DNA from: Bacillus sp. BA3
GTDB lineage: Bacteria; Bacillota; Bacilli; Bacillales; DSM-1321
Reading direction: 5' to 3'
NCBI GenBank assembly: GCA_002835675.1
Contig: PIZR01000001.1
Span: 59,493 to 123,492 of the forward strand
Length of the DNA: 64,000 nt
Shown here: positions 8,813 to 17,220 of the stretch, piece by piece
Layout of the letters: each line of letters opens with the position of its first letter
Numbering within the stretch: the first letter of the stretch is position 1
The notes under the pieces: generated by a model
Database searches by the model: none
Told to the model about the DNA's origin: nothing
Seen by the model: the letters and a program-made list of their open reading frames with translations, nothing else
Translations under genes and position numbers: made by a program

Positions 8813-10294
8813 GTGGAGAATTTAGTAAATTGGCTCAATGGATATGTGTGGAGTCCATTGCTTGTGTATGGATTTTTAGGGCTGGGGCTGCTTTTTTCTA
8901 TTTTTACACGATTTGTTCAGTTAAGGTTTGTGAAAGACATGATTAAGCTGTCCTTCGAAGGAGGAGATTCAAAAGCAGGGGTTACGTCTTTTCAAGCACT
9001 GGCTATGTCATTGGGCAGCCGGGTTGGCACCGGGAATATAGCAGGCGTGGCTACTGCCATTGCCTTAGGAGGGCCCGGAGCGATTTTTTGGATGTGGGTT
9101 ACCGCCTTTTTGGGCAGCGCCACTTCGTTCATCGAGATTACGCTTACTCAGATCTACAAAAGAAAGATCGATGGGCAGTACCGGGGCGGGACACCTTATT
9201 ACATAGAAAAGGGACTGAAGCTCAGGAAGCTTGCCATTTTATCGGCCATTCTCACTTTAATTGTGATGAGCTGTTTATGGCCGGGTGTCCAGGCTAATAC
9301 AGTGGCGTTAACAATGAACAGCGCTTTTGGAATGCCTCCTATGTTAACTGGCATCAGTATCATTGTGCTGCTGGGATTTATCATTTTTGGCGGCGTAAAG
9401 CGGATTGCCAAAACCGCAGAAATCATGGTTCCGTTTATGGCGCTTGGCTATATTCTCGTTTGTATTATCGTGTTAAGTCTGAACTTTTCCCACATTCCCA
9501 GTGTGCTATCGCTGATTTTCACCAGTGCTTTTAATTTAAACTCCACTTTCGGCGGATTGATGGGTTCTGCGATAGCATGGGGCGTACAAAGAGGGGTTTA
9601 TTCGAGTGGAGCCGGAATAGGCAGTGAAACGTTTGAATCAGGAGCAGCGGAAGTATCCCACCCAGCTAAACAAGGACTGGTTCAAGTCTTCTCTGTTTAT
9701 ATTAATACGTTATTTATCTGTTCTGCAACCGCATTCATGATTCTGATCACAGGTATGTACAATGTGGAACCGGAAGGCGCGGCACCTATTGTGAATAAGA
9801 TTGGAAACGTGGAGCCATCTGTGTATACACAGCTCGCTGTTGATTCTGTCCTGCCGCAATTTGGTGCGGGTTTCCTGGCGATCTCTTTATTCTTTTTCTG
9901 TTTTACCACGCTGCTGTCTTATTATTACAAAGCAGAAACAAACCTTGCTTTTCTGACACAAAGCAAAAAAACAAAGTCTAGTTGGCCGAACCATGTCTTA
10001 AAAGTTGTCTTATTGATCACTTCATTTTACGGAAGTGTTAAAACAGCAGCTGTTGTGTGGGCAATGGGTGATTTGGGGATGGGGGCCATGGCCTGGGTAA
10101 ACCTTGTTGCGATTTTTCTTCTGACCAAGCCTGCATTACGGGTGTTAAGAGATTATGAAGTGCAGAAAAGAGCAGGGAAAGACCCCGTTTTTAACCCGAC
10201 AAAGCTGGGAATCCAAGGTGCGGAATTTTGGGAGGGGAAATATAAAGAAACTCAGGATCCGGTTAGGCGATCTGATCAAAGAAAGCTTAGTTAA
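8813..10294 (+). CDS. alanine/glycine:cation symporter (AGCS family), copy 2
   Basis: A paralogue of the protein encoded at 2104-3585, nearly identical over most of its length, with the same AGCS signatures (GSRVGTGNIAGVATAIALGG and GSETFESGAAE). Differences are mainly conservative membrane substitutions and a diverged C-terminal tail. The frame is open from GTG 8795. GTG 8813 is preferred because its product aligns with the start of copy 1 (xENLVNWLNG versus MDNLVNWLNG), and GAAGAGGTG (8797-8805) is 7 nt upstream. It has its own promoter module. The two copies flank the beta-alanine genes, which suggests duplication followed by separate regulation. Confidence 0.92.
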   Translation: MENLVNWLNGYVWSPLLVYGFLGLGLLFSIFTRFVQLRFVKDMIKLSFEGGDSKAGVTSFQALAMSLGSRVGTGNIAGVATAIALGGPGAIFWMWVTAFLGSATSFIEITLTQIYKRKIDGQYRGGTPYYIEKGLKLRKLAILSAILTLIVMSCLWPGVQANTVALTMNSAFGMPPMLTGISIIVLLGFIIFGGVKRIAKTAEIMVPFMALGYILVCIIVLSLNFSHIPSVLSLIFTSAFNLNSTFGGLMGSAIAWGVQRGVYSSGAGIGSETFESGAAEVSHPAKQGLVQVFSVYINTLFICSATAFMILITGMYNVEPEGAAPIVNKIGNVEPSVYTQLAVDSVLPQFGAGFLAISLFFFCFTTLLSYYYKAETNLAFLTQSKKTKSSWPNHVLKVVLLITSFYGSVKTAAVVWAMGDLGMGAMAWVNLVAIFLLTKPALRVLRDYEVQKRAGKDPVFNPTKLGIQGAEFWEGKYKETQDPVRRSDQRKLS

Positions 10295-10329
10295 TGCCAG
10301 ATGCGTCCAAGAATTTGAGAAAGATATTT

Positions 10330-10371
10330 TACACACTGTCCAATGAAGAATATGGCAATCTAATTTATCTT
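10330..10371 (+). promoter_or_regulatory. shared promoter module 3 (ALDH operon)
   Basis: TTTACACACTGTCCAATG at 10328-10345 is followed by the -10-like TATCTT at 10366-10371, again 26 nt after the C of GTC (10340). Confidence 0.55.
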
Positions 10372-10424
10372 TAACTTATACAAAAGTTATAAAACATGTA
10401 ATTTCATAGAAGAGGTGAATCTTG

Positions 10425-11945
10425 ATGATTTTGGAAACAGCAGACATTAAATCCGTTTTAACTAGCAGCAACACTACTCAGAAGATGTATATTAACGGTG
10501 AATGGGTTCTAAGTGAATCAAATCAAACAAGTAAAATCGTTAACCCTGCAAATGGAGAGTTAATTGGAACAGTTACTGTTGGAACAGAAGAAGATGCTAA
10601 AAAAGCAATTGAGTCTGCACGAAAGGCATTCTATGAAAATGGATGGATGAATAGCAGAGCTCGAGATCGTGCAGAACTTCTTCTCCAAATTTCAAATAAG
10701 CTAGAAGAAAGAAAAGAAGAATTTGCTTATTTAGAAACATTGAATAATGGAAAAACATTAAGGGAGTCACTGGGCGATGTTGAAGACGCAGTAAACCAAT
10801 TACGTTACTATGCGGGATTAGCGACAAAACCACATGGCCAAACCTATGATGTGCCGGATGACATTCAGGCAATGGTTGTTCGTGAAGCAATCGGCGTGGT
10901 GGGGATAATTGTTCCTTGGAACTATCCATTAGTAATGGCAAACCAAAAAATTGCTGCAGCAATCGCTGCAGGCTGCTCAATAGTGGTGAAACCAGCAGAG
11001 ATAACACCACTTTCCCTCATCCGCTTGTTTGAAATTATTGATGAGATCGGCTTTCCTCCTGGTGTTGTTAATTTAGTTTTAGGTTCTGGAAGAAAAGTTG
11101 GCGCAGAATTAGTTTCTAATCCAAATGTAGATAAAATCTCCTTTACTGGCGGTACTGATACAGGAATTAAACTGATGAAATCAGCAGCAGATACAGTGAA
11201 AAAGATTAGTTTGGAATTAGGTGGGAAATCCCCTAATATCGTCTTTGCTGATGCAGATTTTGATGCGGCTGTTGATTATGCATTATACGCCATTTTTGCA
11301 AATCAAGGCCAGGTGTGTTCGGCAGGATCACGTTTACTATTAGAAGAGAGTCTATATGAAAAATTCGTACCTGAACTAGTTAGACGTGCGAAGATGATTA
11401 AAATAGGTCCAGGTTGGAATGATGGTATTGAAATGGGACCTTTAGTATCGGAAGCACATATGAACACCGTACTTAATTACATTGAAATTGGAAAAAATGA
11501 AGGAGCAACTCTGCTTTGTGGGGGCAATCGAATTATCGAAGGTGATTTAGGAAAAGGTTATTTTGTTGAACCGACTATCTTTGGAGATACGACCCCTGAT
11601 ATGCGTATTGTTCAGGAAGAGATTTTTGGCCCTGTGTTAGCCATTCAAACGTTTAAAACCGAAAAGGAAGCGATTGAACTAGCAAATGGTACAGCGTTTG
11701 GTTTAGCAGGAGCTGTTTTCTCTCAAGACGGTGCCAAAGCACAGCGGGTGATTCGCCAATTACGTGCAGGAATTACATGGATCAATACGTATCACCCAAC
11801 TTTTAACGAAGCGCCTTGGGGCGGGTACAAACAAAGCGGAATCGGAAGAGACTTGGGCACATATGGTTTTGAAGAATACCTTGAAACAAAGCAAATCAAC
11901 ATAAATCTAAAAGTAGAACCATCAGGTTTTTTTGAGGGGAAATAA
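10425..11945 (+). CDS. NAD(P)-dependent aldehyde dehydrogenase
   Basis: An ALDH-superfamily enzyme of about 506 residues, betaine-aldehyde/DhaS-like. The general-base Glu is in SLELGGKSPN (~residue 263) and the catalytic Cys in NQGQVCSAGSR (~297). The C-terminus contains GGYKQSGIGRD. ATG 10425 follows AGAGGTG by 7-8 nt; TTG 10422 is in frame but too close. It is the first gene of a run with a DAO flavoprotein, a DapA-family enzyme and a racemase-like protein. In hydroxyproline-type pathways an ALDH oxidises 2-oxoglutarate semialdehyde. That role is possible here but unproven. Confidence 0.85.
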   Translation: MILETADIKSVLTSSNTTQKMYINGEWVLSESNQTSKIVNPANGELIGTVTVGTEEDAKKAIESARKAFYENGWMNSRARDRAELLLQISNKLEERKEEFAYLETLNNGKTLRESLGDVEDAVNQLRYYAGLATKPHGQTYDVPDDIQAMVVREAIGVVGIIVPWNYPLVMANQKIAAAIAAGCSIVVKPAEITPLSLIRLFEIIDEIGFPPGVVNLVLGSGRKVGAELVSNPNVDKISFTGGTDTGIKLMKSAADTVKKISLELGGKSPNIVFADADFDAAVDYALYAIFANQGQVCSAGSRLLLEESLYEKFVPELVRRAKMIKIGPGWNDGIEMGPLVSEAHMNTVLNYIEIGKNEGATLLCGGNRIIEGDLGKGYFVEPTIFGDTTPDMRIVQEEIFGPVLAIQTFKTEKEAIELANGTAFGLAGAVFSQDGAKAQRVIRQLRAGITWINTYHPTFNEAPWGGYKQSGIGRDLGTYGFEEYLETKQININLKVEPSGFFEGK

Positions 11946-11989
11946 ATAATAGTAGGGAGAGTGATCCTATTTGGAAAGGAGGCAGATAT

Positions 11990-13177
11990 ATGAAAAGTTA
12001 TGACGTCATTGTCATTGGAGCAGGAGTAATCGGATCTAGCGTAGCGTATCATTTAGCGAAAAAAGGACTTGATGTTGCATTGATTGAAAAAGGCGGTGTT
12101 GCATCAGGTACTTCCAGTAGATGTGACGCAGTGGCGCTAATTTGTGATAAAAAACCAGGTATTGATACCGAAATAGGTTATGCAAGTATCCAGCTTTTCA
12201 AACAATTGGCGAAAGAGTTTTCAGTAGATTTTGAATTTGCATCACGAGGAAGTTTATATGTTTGTGAAACAGATCAAGAGCTCGAAATTGCTAAAGGATA
12301 TGTTTCGCAACAAGCAAAAGATGGTTATGATATGCGCATGGTCGATAGAAATGAATTGCAGCAAATTGAACCATATTTAGCTGATGATTTAGCTGGTGGG
12401 ATTTGGACAGAAGTAGATTCCTCCATGAATCCGTACAAACTATGTTATGCATTTGTTGAAGAAGGAAGAAAGCTAGGGTTGGAGGTTTATGACTATCATT
12501 CTGTTCAGGATATTACACTGGATGCCAAAGGACGAGTGGAAAGTGTAGTGACAGACAGGGGCACATTTAAAACAAATAGGATTGTGAACTGTGCCGGTGT
12601 ATGGTCACCAAAGATAGCAGAAATGGTAGGTGTTCACATACCGATCAGGCCAAGAAAAGGAATGGTATTGATCTCTGAGAAAACGCCATTCAAAGTAGCC
12701 AGCCAGAAAGTGCATGAATTCGGATATATGTTATCCAAATTCGAAGATATCCAGTTTAAAAGAAACGTAAGTGAATTAGTTGAAAAACATAATGTGGCTT
12801 TTACCATTGAACCGACTGACGCCAATAACTTCTTGGTTGGGGGGCACAGGGCATTCAAAGGTTATAACATCAGTTCCGAAATCGAAGTTATGCACGCAAT
12901 AGCAGAAAGGGCTATCCGATTTTTGCCGAAACTAAAGGAAATTAACTGTATAAGAGCTTATGCAGGAGTAAGGCCTTGGGTTGAGGATCACCTTCCTATT
13001 GTATCGGAAGTAGAAGAAGTACCAGGTTTCTTTATTGCCAGCGGGCATGAAGGAGACGGTATCAGCATGGCTCCCATTACAGGAAGAATGGTAACGCAGT
13101 TGATTGCAGGCGAACAAACAGACTTTAACATTGATAAACTGAATTTTTCTAGATATAAGAAAGCGAACGCAGTTTAA
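11990..13177 (+). CDS. FAD-dependent DAO-family oxidoreductase (D-amino acid/imino acid dehydrogenase, HcnC-like)
   Basis: A 395-residue flavoprotein of the DAO superfamily. The dinucleotide-binding motif VIGAGVIGSSVAYHLA lies at residues 5-22, and the C-terminus (ASGHEGDGISMAPITG) closes the FAD site. Members oxidise amine C-N bonds of D-amino acids, sarcosine, glycine or proline-like substrates. ATG 11990 has AAAGGAGG about 9 nt upstream. The HcnA- and HcnB-like subunits it would normally partner are encoded at 15298-17110, in a separate unit. It probably acts as the catalytic subunit of a membrane-associated dye-linked dehydrogenase. The substrate is not readable. Confidence 0.82.
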   Translation: MKSYDVIVIGAGVIGSSVAYHLAKKGLDVALIEKGGVASGTSSRCDAVALICDKKPGIDTEIGYASIQLFKQLAKEFSVDFEFASRGSLYVCETDQELEIAKGYVSQQAKDGYDMRMVDRNELQQIEPYLADDLAGGIWTEVDSSMNPYKLCYAFVEEGRKLGLEVYDYHSVQDITLDAKGRVESVVTDRGTFKTNRIVNCAGVWSPKIAEMVGVHIPIRPRKGMVLISEKTPFKVASQKVHEFGYMLSKFEDIQFKRNVSELVEKHNVAFTIEPTDANNFLVGGHRAFKGYNISSEIEVMHAIAERAIRFLPKLKEINCIRAYAGVRPWVEDHLPIVSEVEEVPGFFIASGHEGDGISMAPITGRMVTQLIAGEQTDFNIDKLNFSRYKKANAV

Positions 13178-13222
13178 TAACAAAAGTAAGTTCTACATAT
13201 TAGAAAACAGGAGGAATAAATT

Positions 13223-14140
13223 ATGAGTATTGCACCAAAAGGAATTTTTGTACCATTAATTACCCCGTTCAATGAGGATGAAACGATTGATTTCCAGTCT
13301 TATAAGAAAGTAATCGACTTTCAAGTAGAAAGCGGAGTCCATGGCCTTCTGGTTGGAGGCACAACAGGAGAATACCATGTTATGTCATTGGAGGAACGTA
13401 AAAGCTTAATCAAGGCTGGCTGTGAATATGCCGCAGGAAGAGTACCTGTGATGGCAGGTGTTGGATGCTCAACTGCCAAGGAAACGATCGAGCTTGCCAA
13501 TTATGCTGCAGAATACGGCGCTACATGGGGATTGGCTTTGCCTCCTTATTACCATAAAACAAGTGAAGAAGGAATTCGTGAATTTTTCAAGGAAGTGGCT
13601 GCAAAATCAAATGTCGGAATCGTCATTTACAATTATCCAGGTGCAACGAGTGTTACCATTTCACCTGAAATGATTTATGAATTGAGCCAGGAAGAAAACA
13701 TTGTAAGTGTCAAAGAATCTGCTGATTTTGGTCACTTATGTGAAGTTGTGGCTTTGACGAAGGATGTCGAAAACTTTACTGTATTCACCGGTGAAGAACA
13801 CTTTATCCTTCCTACTTTCTCTATTGGAGGACAGGGTGCTTTTGGAATCCTTGTCAATTTGCTTCCTAAGGAACTTGTAGAGTTATACGAACTGGTAGTT
13901 GAGAAGAGCGATATAAATGCTGCACGTGATTTGAACCGTAAATTATCAGGTATCTATGGCCTTATGGAGGCGGAAGGCAATCCATATCCAGGTCCGGTAA
14001 AAGCAGGCATGGACTTGATCGGAATTAAAGGAGGAAATGTGAGAAAGCCTTTAACACAACCTACTGAAGAAATGAAAATAATGCTTAAAGAGGAACTGGT
14101 CAAGTTAGGATATGAAATTAAATCACTGACAGAAGCGTAA
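13223..14140 (+). CDS. dihydrodipicolinate synthase/N-acetylneuraminate lyase family protein
   Basis: A 305-residue class I aldolase/dehydratase of the DapA superfamily. The Schiff-base lysine is in IVSVKESAD (~residue 163), the catalytic Tyr in IYNYPGAT (~136), and the substrate-carboxylate motif is GGTTGEYH (~45). ATG 13223 follows AGGAGG. A biosynthetic DapA would normally sit with lysine genes. Here it lies between a DAO flavoprotein and a racemase-like gene, so a catabolic role is likelier. One candidate is 1-pyrroline-4-hydroxy-2-carboxylate deaminase of the D-hydroxyproline route. The superfamily call is firm; the reaction is inferred. Confidence 0.85.
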   Translation: MSIAPKGIFVPLITPFNEDETIDFQSYKKVIDFQVESGVHGLLVGGTTGEYHVMSLEERKSLIKAGCEYAAGRVPVMAGVGCSTAKETIELANYAAEYGATWGLALPPYYHKTSEEGIREFFKEVAAKSNVGIVIYNYPGATSVTISPEMIYELSQEENIVSVKESADFGHLCEVVALTKDVENFTVFTGEEHFILPTFSIGGQGAFGILVNLLPKELVELYELVVEKSDINAARDLNRKLSGIYGLMEAEGNPYPGPVKAGMDLIGIKGGNVRKPLTQPTEEMKIMLKEELVKLGYEIKSLTEA

Positions 14141-14161
14141 GGTGAATAGAATAAGATTAGG

Positions 14162-14195
14162 AGTTTCAGAGAATACATTTTTATTCTCTGAAACT
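14162..14195 (+). promoter_or_regulatory. intercistronic stem-loop before the racemase-like gene
   Basis: AGTTTCAGAGAATA (14162-14175) and TATTCTCTGAAACT (14182-14195) form a perfect 14-bp stem with a 6-nt loop. It lies in the 72-nt gap between two operon genes and stops 2 nt before the AAGGAGGGG ribosome site. There is no T-run, so an mRNA-processing or stability element fits better than a terminator. Confidence 0.6.
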
Positions 14196-14212
14196 ATAAG
14201 GAGGGGCCGTAA

Positions 14213-15001
14213 TTGACTACCAAATCATTGGGCAATGAACGGGAGTATGGCTACTTAGAAAAGGAAAGCCAGATTATCACCATGAAAAAAGGGCAATATG
14301 TAGCGGGATATTCAGTTGGCATACTTTATTTAGATGAATGCTGGTATCCGGTTTTACCTGGAAATGTTGCAAACCTTTCTACCTACGACTTTCCTGTACG
14401 GCTAAAAGTAGTGCCAGACTGTAACCAAGAAAGAATCCATGCAGGTGATCCCACACTGCTGGACGACATTGTAAAAGCAGCAAAAGAATTTGAAGCAGAA
14501 GGTGCTCGTGCCATATGTGCAGCATGTGGTTTTTTCGGAAACTTTCAAGACAAAGTAGCAGCAGCTGTTGATATCCCAGTTTATCTTTCAAGTGTTGTTC
14601 AAGTACCTTGGATAAAAACAGGATTGAAACCAAGTCAAAAAATAGGCATGTTGACAGCGGATGCGCATGGAATTACGCCAAATTTATTTAAAAGCTGTGG
14701 AATAGATGATCCTAACATTTGTGTAGTGAAAGATCTAGGCAGATTGCCGGAATTTTCAGCCATTATTGAAAGCAGAGGATCTTTTGATAACGAAAAAGTA
14801 AGAAGAGAAGTAGTAGAAGCGGCTGTTAAGATGGTAAATGAAAACCCGGATATTGGAGCCATTCTGCTTGAATGCAGTGATTTACCGCCATATGCAGCTG
14901 ATATTCAAAGAGCCGTTAAGCTTCCAGTATTTGATTTCATTACGATGATCAAATGGGCTCATTTTGCTACCAGTCAGAAACCATATAATGGTTTTATTTA
15001 A
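14213..15001 (+). CDS. aspartate/glutamate racemase superfamily protein
   Basis: A 262-residue protein of the Asp/Glu/hydantoin racemase fold. Two catalytic-type cysteines are visible, in ICAACGFFGN (~residue 103) and LLECSDLPPYA (~221), as expected for cofactor-independent two-base racemisation. TTG 14213 is the start, with AAGGAGGGG about 8 nt upstream. The N-terminal ~28 residues extend beyond the usual fold. It closes the operon begun by the ALDH gene. A role supplying the D-isomer to the DAO flavoprotein is an attractive inference, replacing the usual proline-racemase-type epimerase. An arylmalonate-decarboxylase-like or hydantoin-type activity is also possible. Confidence 0.72.
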   Translation: MTTKSLGNEREYGYLEKESQIITMKKGQYVAGYSVGILYLDECWYPVLPGNVANLSTYDFPVRLKVVPDCNQERIHAGDPTLLDDIVKAAKEFEAEGARAICAACGFFGNFQDKVAAAVDIPVYLSSVVQVPWIKTGLKPSQKIGMLTADAHGITPNLFKSCGIDDPNICVVKDLGRLPEFSAIIESRGSFDNEKVRREVVEAAVKMVNENPDIGAILLECSDLPPYAADIQRAVKLPVFDFITMIKWAHFATSQKPYNGFI

Positions 15002-15096
15002 AAAATAAGGACAAGCAAACAAACGTAGCATGTAAATAGTGAAATCCAGGTTTTAACATATCTTCTGATGTGCTGCTCTATATTGTACGTATGAGG

Positions 15097-15166
15097 CATC
15101 TAACGTTCTCTTCTGCGTAAAAATAGTTGGTTGCGCATCTATTTTTACACTAGAAGAATGTTGATG
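15097..15166. repeat. long imperfect inverted repeat between two catabolic operons
   Basis: The arm at 15097-15126 pairs with 15139-15166. The inner 10 bp (GTAAAAATAG/CTATTTTTAC) are perfect, and the outer part matches with a few bulges. A T/C-rich tail follows. It lies 96 nt after the racemase-like gene and is probably the terminator of that operon. A small mobile-element relic is the alternative. The rest of the 296-nt gap shows no gene. Confidence 0.55.
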
Positions 15167-15297
15167 TCTTTTCTTCTAAATAAATGACTTATAAGGAATT
15201 ACTAGATTCCTTATATGAAAAATTGCAGTTTCTAACACAATTCAAAAAAACCTAAAAAAATAGACCGGCTATTTTGAAAGTAGTGGAGGTGTGTTCA

Positions 15298-15570
15298 ATG
15301 AATGAACAACATACAATAGTATGCAGATGCGAAGAAATCACAATGAATGAAATAAAAGAAACCATTGAACAGTTTCATTGTTCTTCACGTGAAGTGAAAT
15401 TGCGAACACGTGCAGGAATGGGCTCTTGTGGAGGGCGCACTTGCCGCACCGTAATTGATCGATTAGTAGATCAGCTGGGGGGACCAGCTATTTCTAATGA
15501 AGTGCCACTTAGCTACCGTCCTCCTGTTCGCCCTGTTTCATTCGGTGTTTTAGGAGGAGAAAAAGAATGA
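15298..15570 (+). CDS. (2Fe-2S)-binding BFD-like subunit
   Basis: A 90-residue protein with the four-cysteine pattern of bacterioferritin-associated-ferredoxin-like domains: VCRCEE near residue 9, and GSCGGRTCR near residue 45. In HcnB-type dehydrogenase subunits this domain is fused to the C-terminus of the FAD protein; here it is a separate gene. ATG 15298 follows GGAGGTG by 6 nt. The TTG 15274 extension is less likely. The stop overlaps the next start as ATGA, so it is translationally coupled to the ferredoxin-like gene. Confidence 0.85.
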   Translation: MNEQHTIVCRCEEITMNEIKETIEQFHCSSREVKLRTRAGMGSCGGRTCRTVIDRLVDQLGGPAISNEVPLSYRPPVRPVSFGVLGGEKE

Positions 15571-15902
15571 ATTCTATGAGAGTGGAACATCATCCTGTTC
15601 TCGGGGATCTTAACAATCAAGAAGAAATTAAGATTTACTTTGATGGTCAACAATATACGGCACGCGTTGGTGATACAATTGCCTCTGCCTTGCTCGCATC
15701 TGGAATTCGAACTCTTCGCCTTCATGAAGACAAAGCGACGCCACGTGGGATTTACTGCAATATTGGCCACTGTTTTGAATGTCGAGTAAGGGTGAATGGG
15801 AAAAATACAGTTCGTGCTTGTTTAACACCAGTGGAAAACGAGATGCAAATTGAATCAGGTACAGCTCTTCCTGCCTCTTTATTAAAAGGAGGTACATTAT
15901 GA
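15567..15902 (+). CDS. (2Fe-2S)-binding protein, HcnA-like small subunit
   Basis: A 111-residue plant-ferredoxin-like (Fer2_4) protein. The cluster ligands are visible in CNIGHCFECRV (residues ~64-73) and RACLTPV (~84). This is the small electron-transfer subunit seen in sarcosine oxidase alpha N-termini and in HcnA, opine oxidase and D-hydroxyproline dehydrogenases. Start and stop both overlap neighbours by 4 nt (ATGA), so it is the middle gene of a tight three-gene unit. Confidence 0.87.
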   Translation: MNSMRVEHHPVLGDLNNQEEIKIYFDGQQYTARVGDTIASALLASGIRTLRLHEDKATPRGIYCNIGHCFECRVRVNGKNTVRACLTPVENEMQIESGTALPASLLKGGTL

Positions 15903-17110
15903 TTGATGTAGTTATTGTAGGCGCAGGACCCGCTGGACTAGGCGCAGCTATTGCAGCTGCAGAACATGGGCTACAAGTATGCGTGGTGGATGAGTTTTTA
16001 AAGCCTGGAGGCCGTTTATTAGGGCAATTGCATGAAGAGCCTGATGGTAAATGGGTGAATGGTATCGAAGAAGCCAAAAAACTTTATAACCAAGCCGTTC
16101 AACTGGGCGTGGATATCCTTTGCGGAATATCCGTGTATGATTTAAAAAAAATAGAAAATGGGTGGTGTGTGTATACCACTGATAAAATAATGGAGTCAAA
16201 ATGTCTTTTACTTGCTACAGGAGCATCAGAAACTCCTGTTCCTATCCCGGGATGGACTCTTCCAGGAGTAATGTCGATCGGAGCCGCTCAGGTGATGGGA
16301 AACGTGCATCGCGTGAAGCCGGGAGAAAAAGGGATTATAATTGGTGTTAATGTACTCTCTGTAGCAATTGCGAGAGAATTGCAATTGTGTGGAGTTCATG
16401 TTGAAAGTATTTTACTTCCCAATGCGGGTATTTTAGCTGGAAATGCTGCTCAGCCAGAAAAAATGATGGAATCGCTTCTAAGGCTATCACATTTAGCTCC
16501 TTCACCTATATTACGGTTTGGAGGAAAGCTGATAAGTCCAAAACTGGGTGCGCGTTTTTTTCCGAAAAATGGATTTAAAATGTGGGGTATTCCTATACAG
16601 CTACGTAAAAGCGCTCTTGAAATATATGGAGAAAACCAAGTCGAGGGTGTCCGAATTGCGGAAATTTCTGTTAACGGAGAAGTTGTTCCTCGAACAGAAA
16701 AAACAGTATCTGCTGATTTTGTCTGTATTGCGGGCGGCCTTACACCATTGTCCGAACTTGCGGCTGTTGCTGGGTGCTCTTTCTGCTATGTTCCTGAACT
16801 GGGAGGACATGTTCCGTTGCACAATGAATTTATGCAGACCAATCTAAAAGGTTTATATGTAGCCGGCAATATCACAGGAGTTGAAAGCGCTAAGGTGGCC
16901 AGGGCTCAAGGAACAGTGGCTGGACTTACGATTGCAGGTGAACTTAATGCATTAGCGGGACGTGCTGATGCAAAGATTAAAGCAGCAATTGCAGAGGTTA
17001 TTGAAACACGACGCAAAGCGTTAATCCAATTCCAGCCAGGAATTGAAGAAGCACGTACGGAACTTCATCATAAATTTTATGAAGAGCGTGGGCAAAGAGT
17101 CTTGGTCTGA
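15899..17110 (+). CDS. FAD/NAD(P)-binding oxidoreductase, HcnB-like subunit
   Basis: A 403-residue two-dinucleotide-binding-domain flavoprotein. The first GxGxxG is VGAGPAGLGAA (residues ~6-16). An ATGASETPVPIPGW run marks the family, and GLYVAGNITGVESAKVA closes the FAD site. It lacks the C-terminal BFD iron-sulfur domain usual in HcnB-type proteins, which is supplied by the gene at 15298. It overlaps the ferredoxin-like gene by 4 nt. It probably forms a multi-subunit amino or imino acid dehydrogenase with that gene, the BFD protein and the DAO flavoprotein at 11990, passing electrons to the respiratory chain. Confidence 0.85.
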   Translation: MIDVVIVGAGPAGLGAAIAAAEHGLQVCVVDEFLKPGGRLLGQLHEEPDGKWVNGIEEAKKLYNQAVQLGVDILCGISVYDLKKIENGWCVYTTDKIMESKCLLLATGASETPVPIPGWTLPGVMSIGAAQVMGNVHRVKPGEKGIIIGVNVLSVAIARELQLCGVHVESILLPNAGILAGNAAQPEKMMESLLRLSHLAPSPILRFGGKLISPKLGARFFPKNGFKMWGIPIQLRKSALEIYGENQVEGVRIAEISVNGEVVPRTEKTVSADFVCIAGGLTPLSELAAVAGCSFCYVPELGGHVPLHNEFMQTNLKGLYVAGNITGVESAKVARAQGTVAGLTIAGELNALAGRADAKIKAAIAEVIETRRKALIQFQPGIEEARTELHHKFYEERGQRVLV

Positions 17111-17220
17111 TTGCGGTTAATTAGGGACTGTTAGTCGGTTGACTTTTCAGAAGATTGTATTCCTGATTAGTTTTTCGTTAGGTTAAGGTTTTTCAAAAAC
17201 TATACTTGGAGGATTAATAA

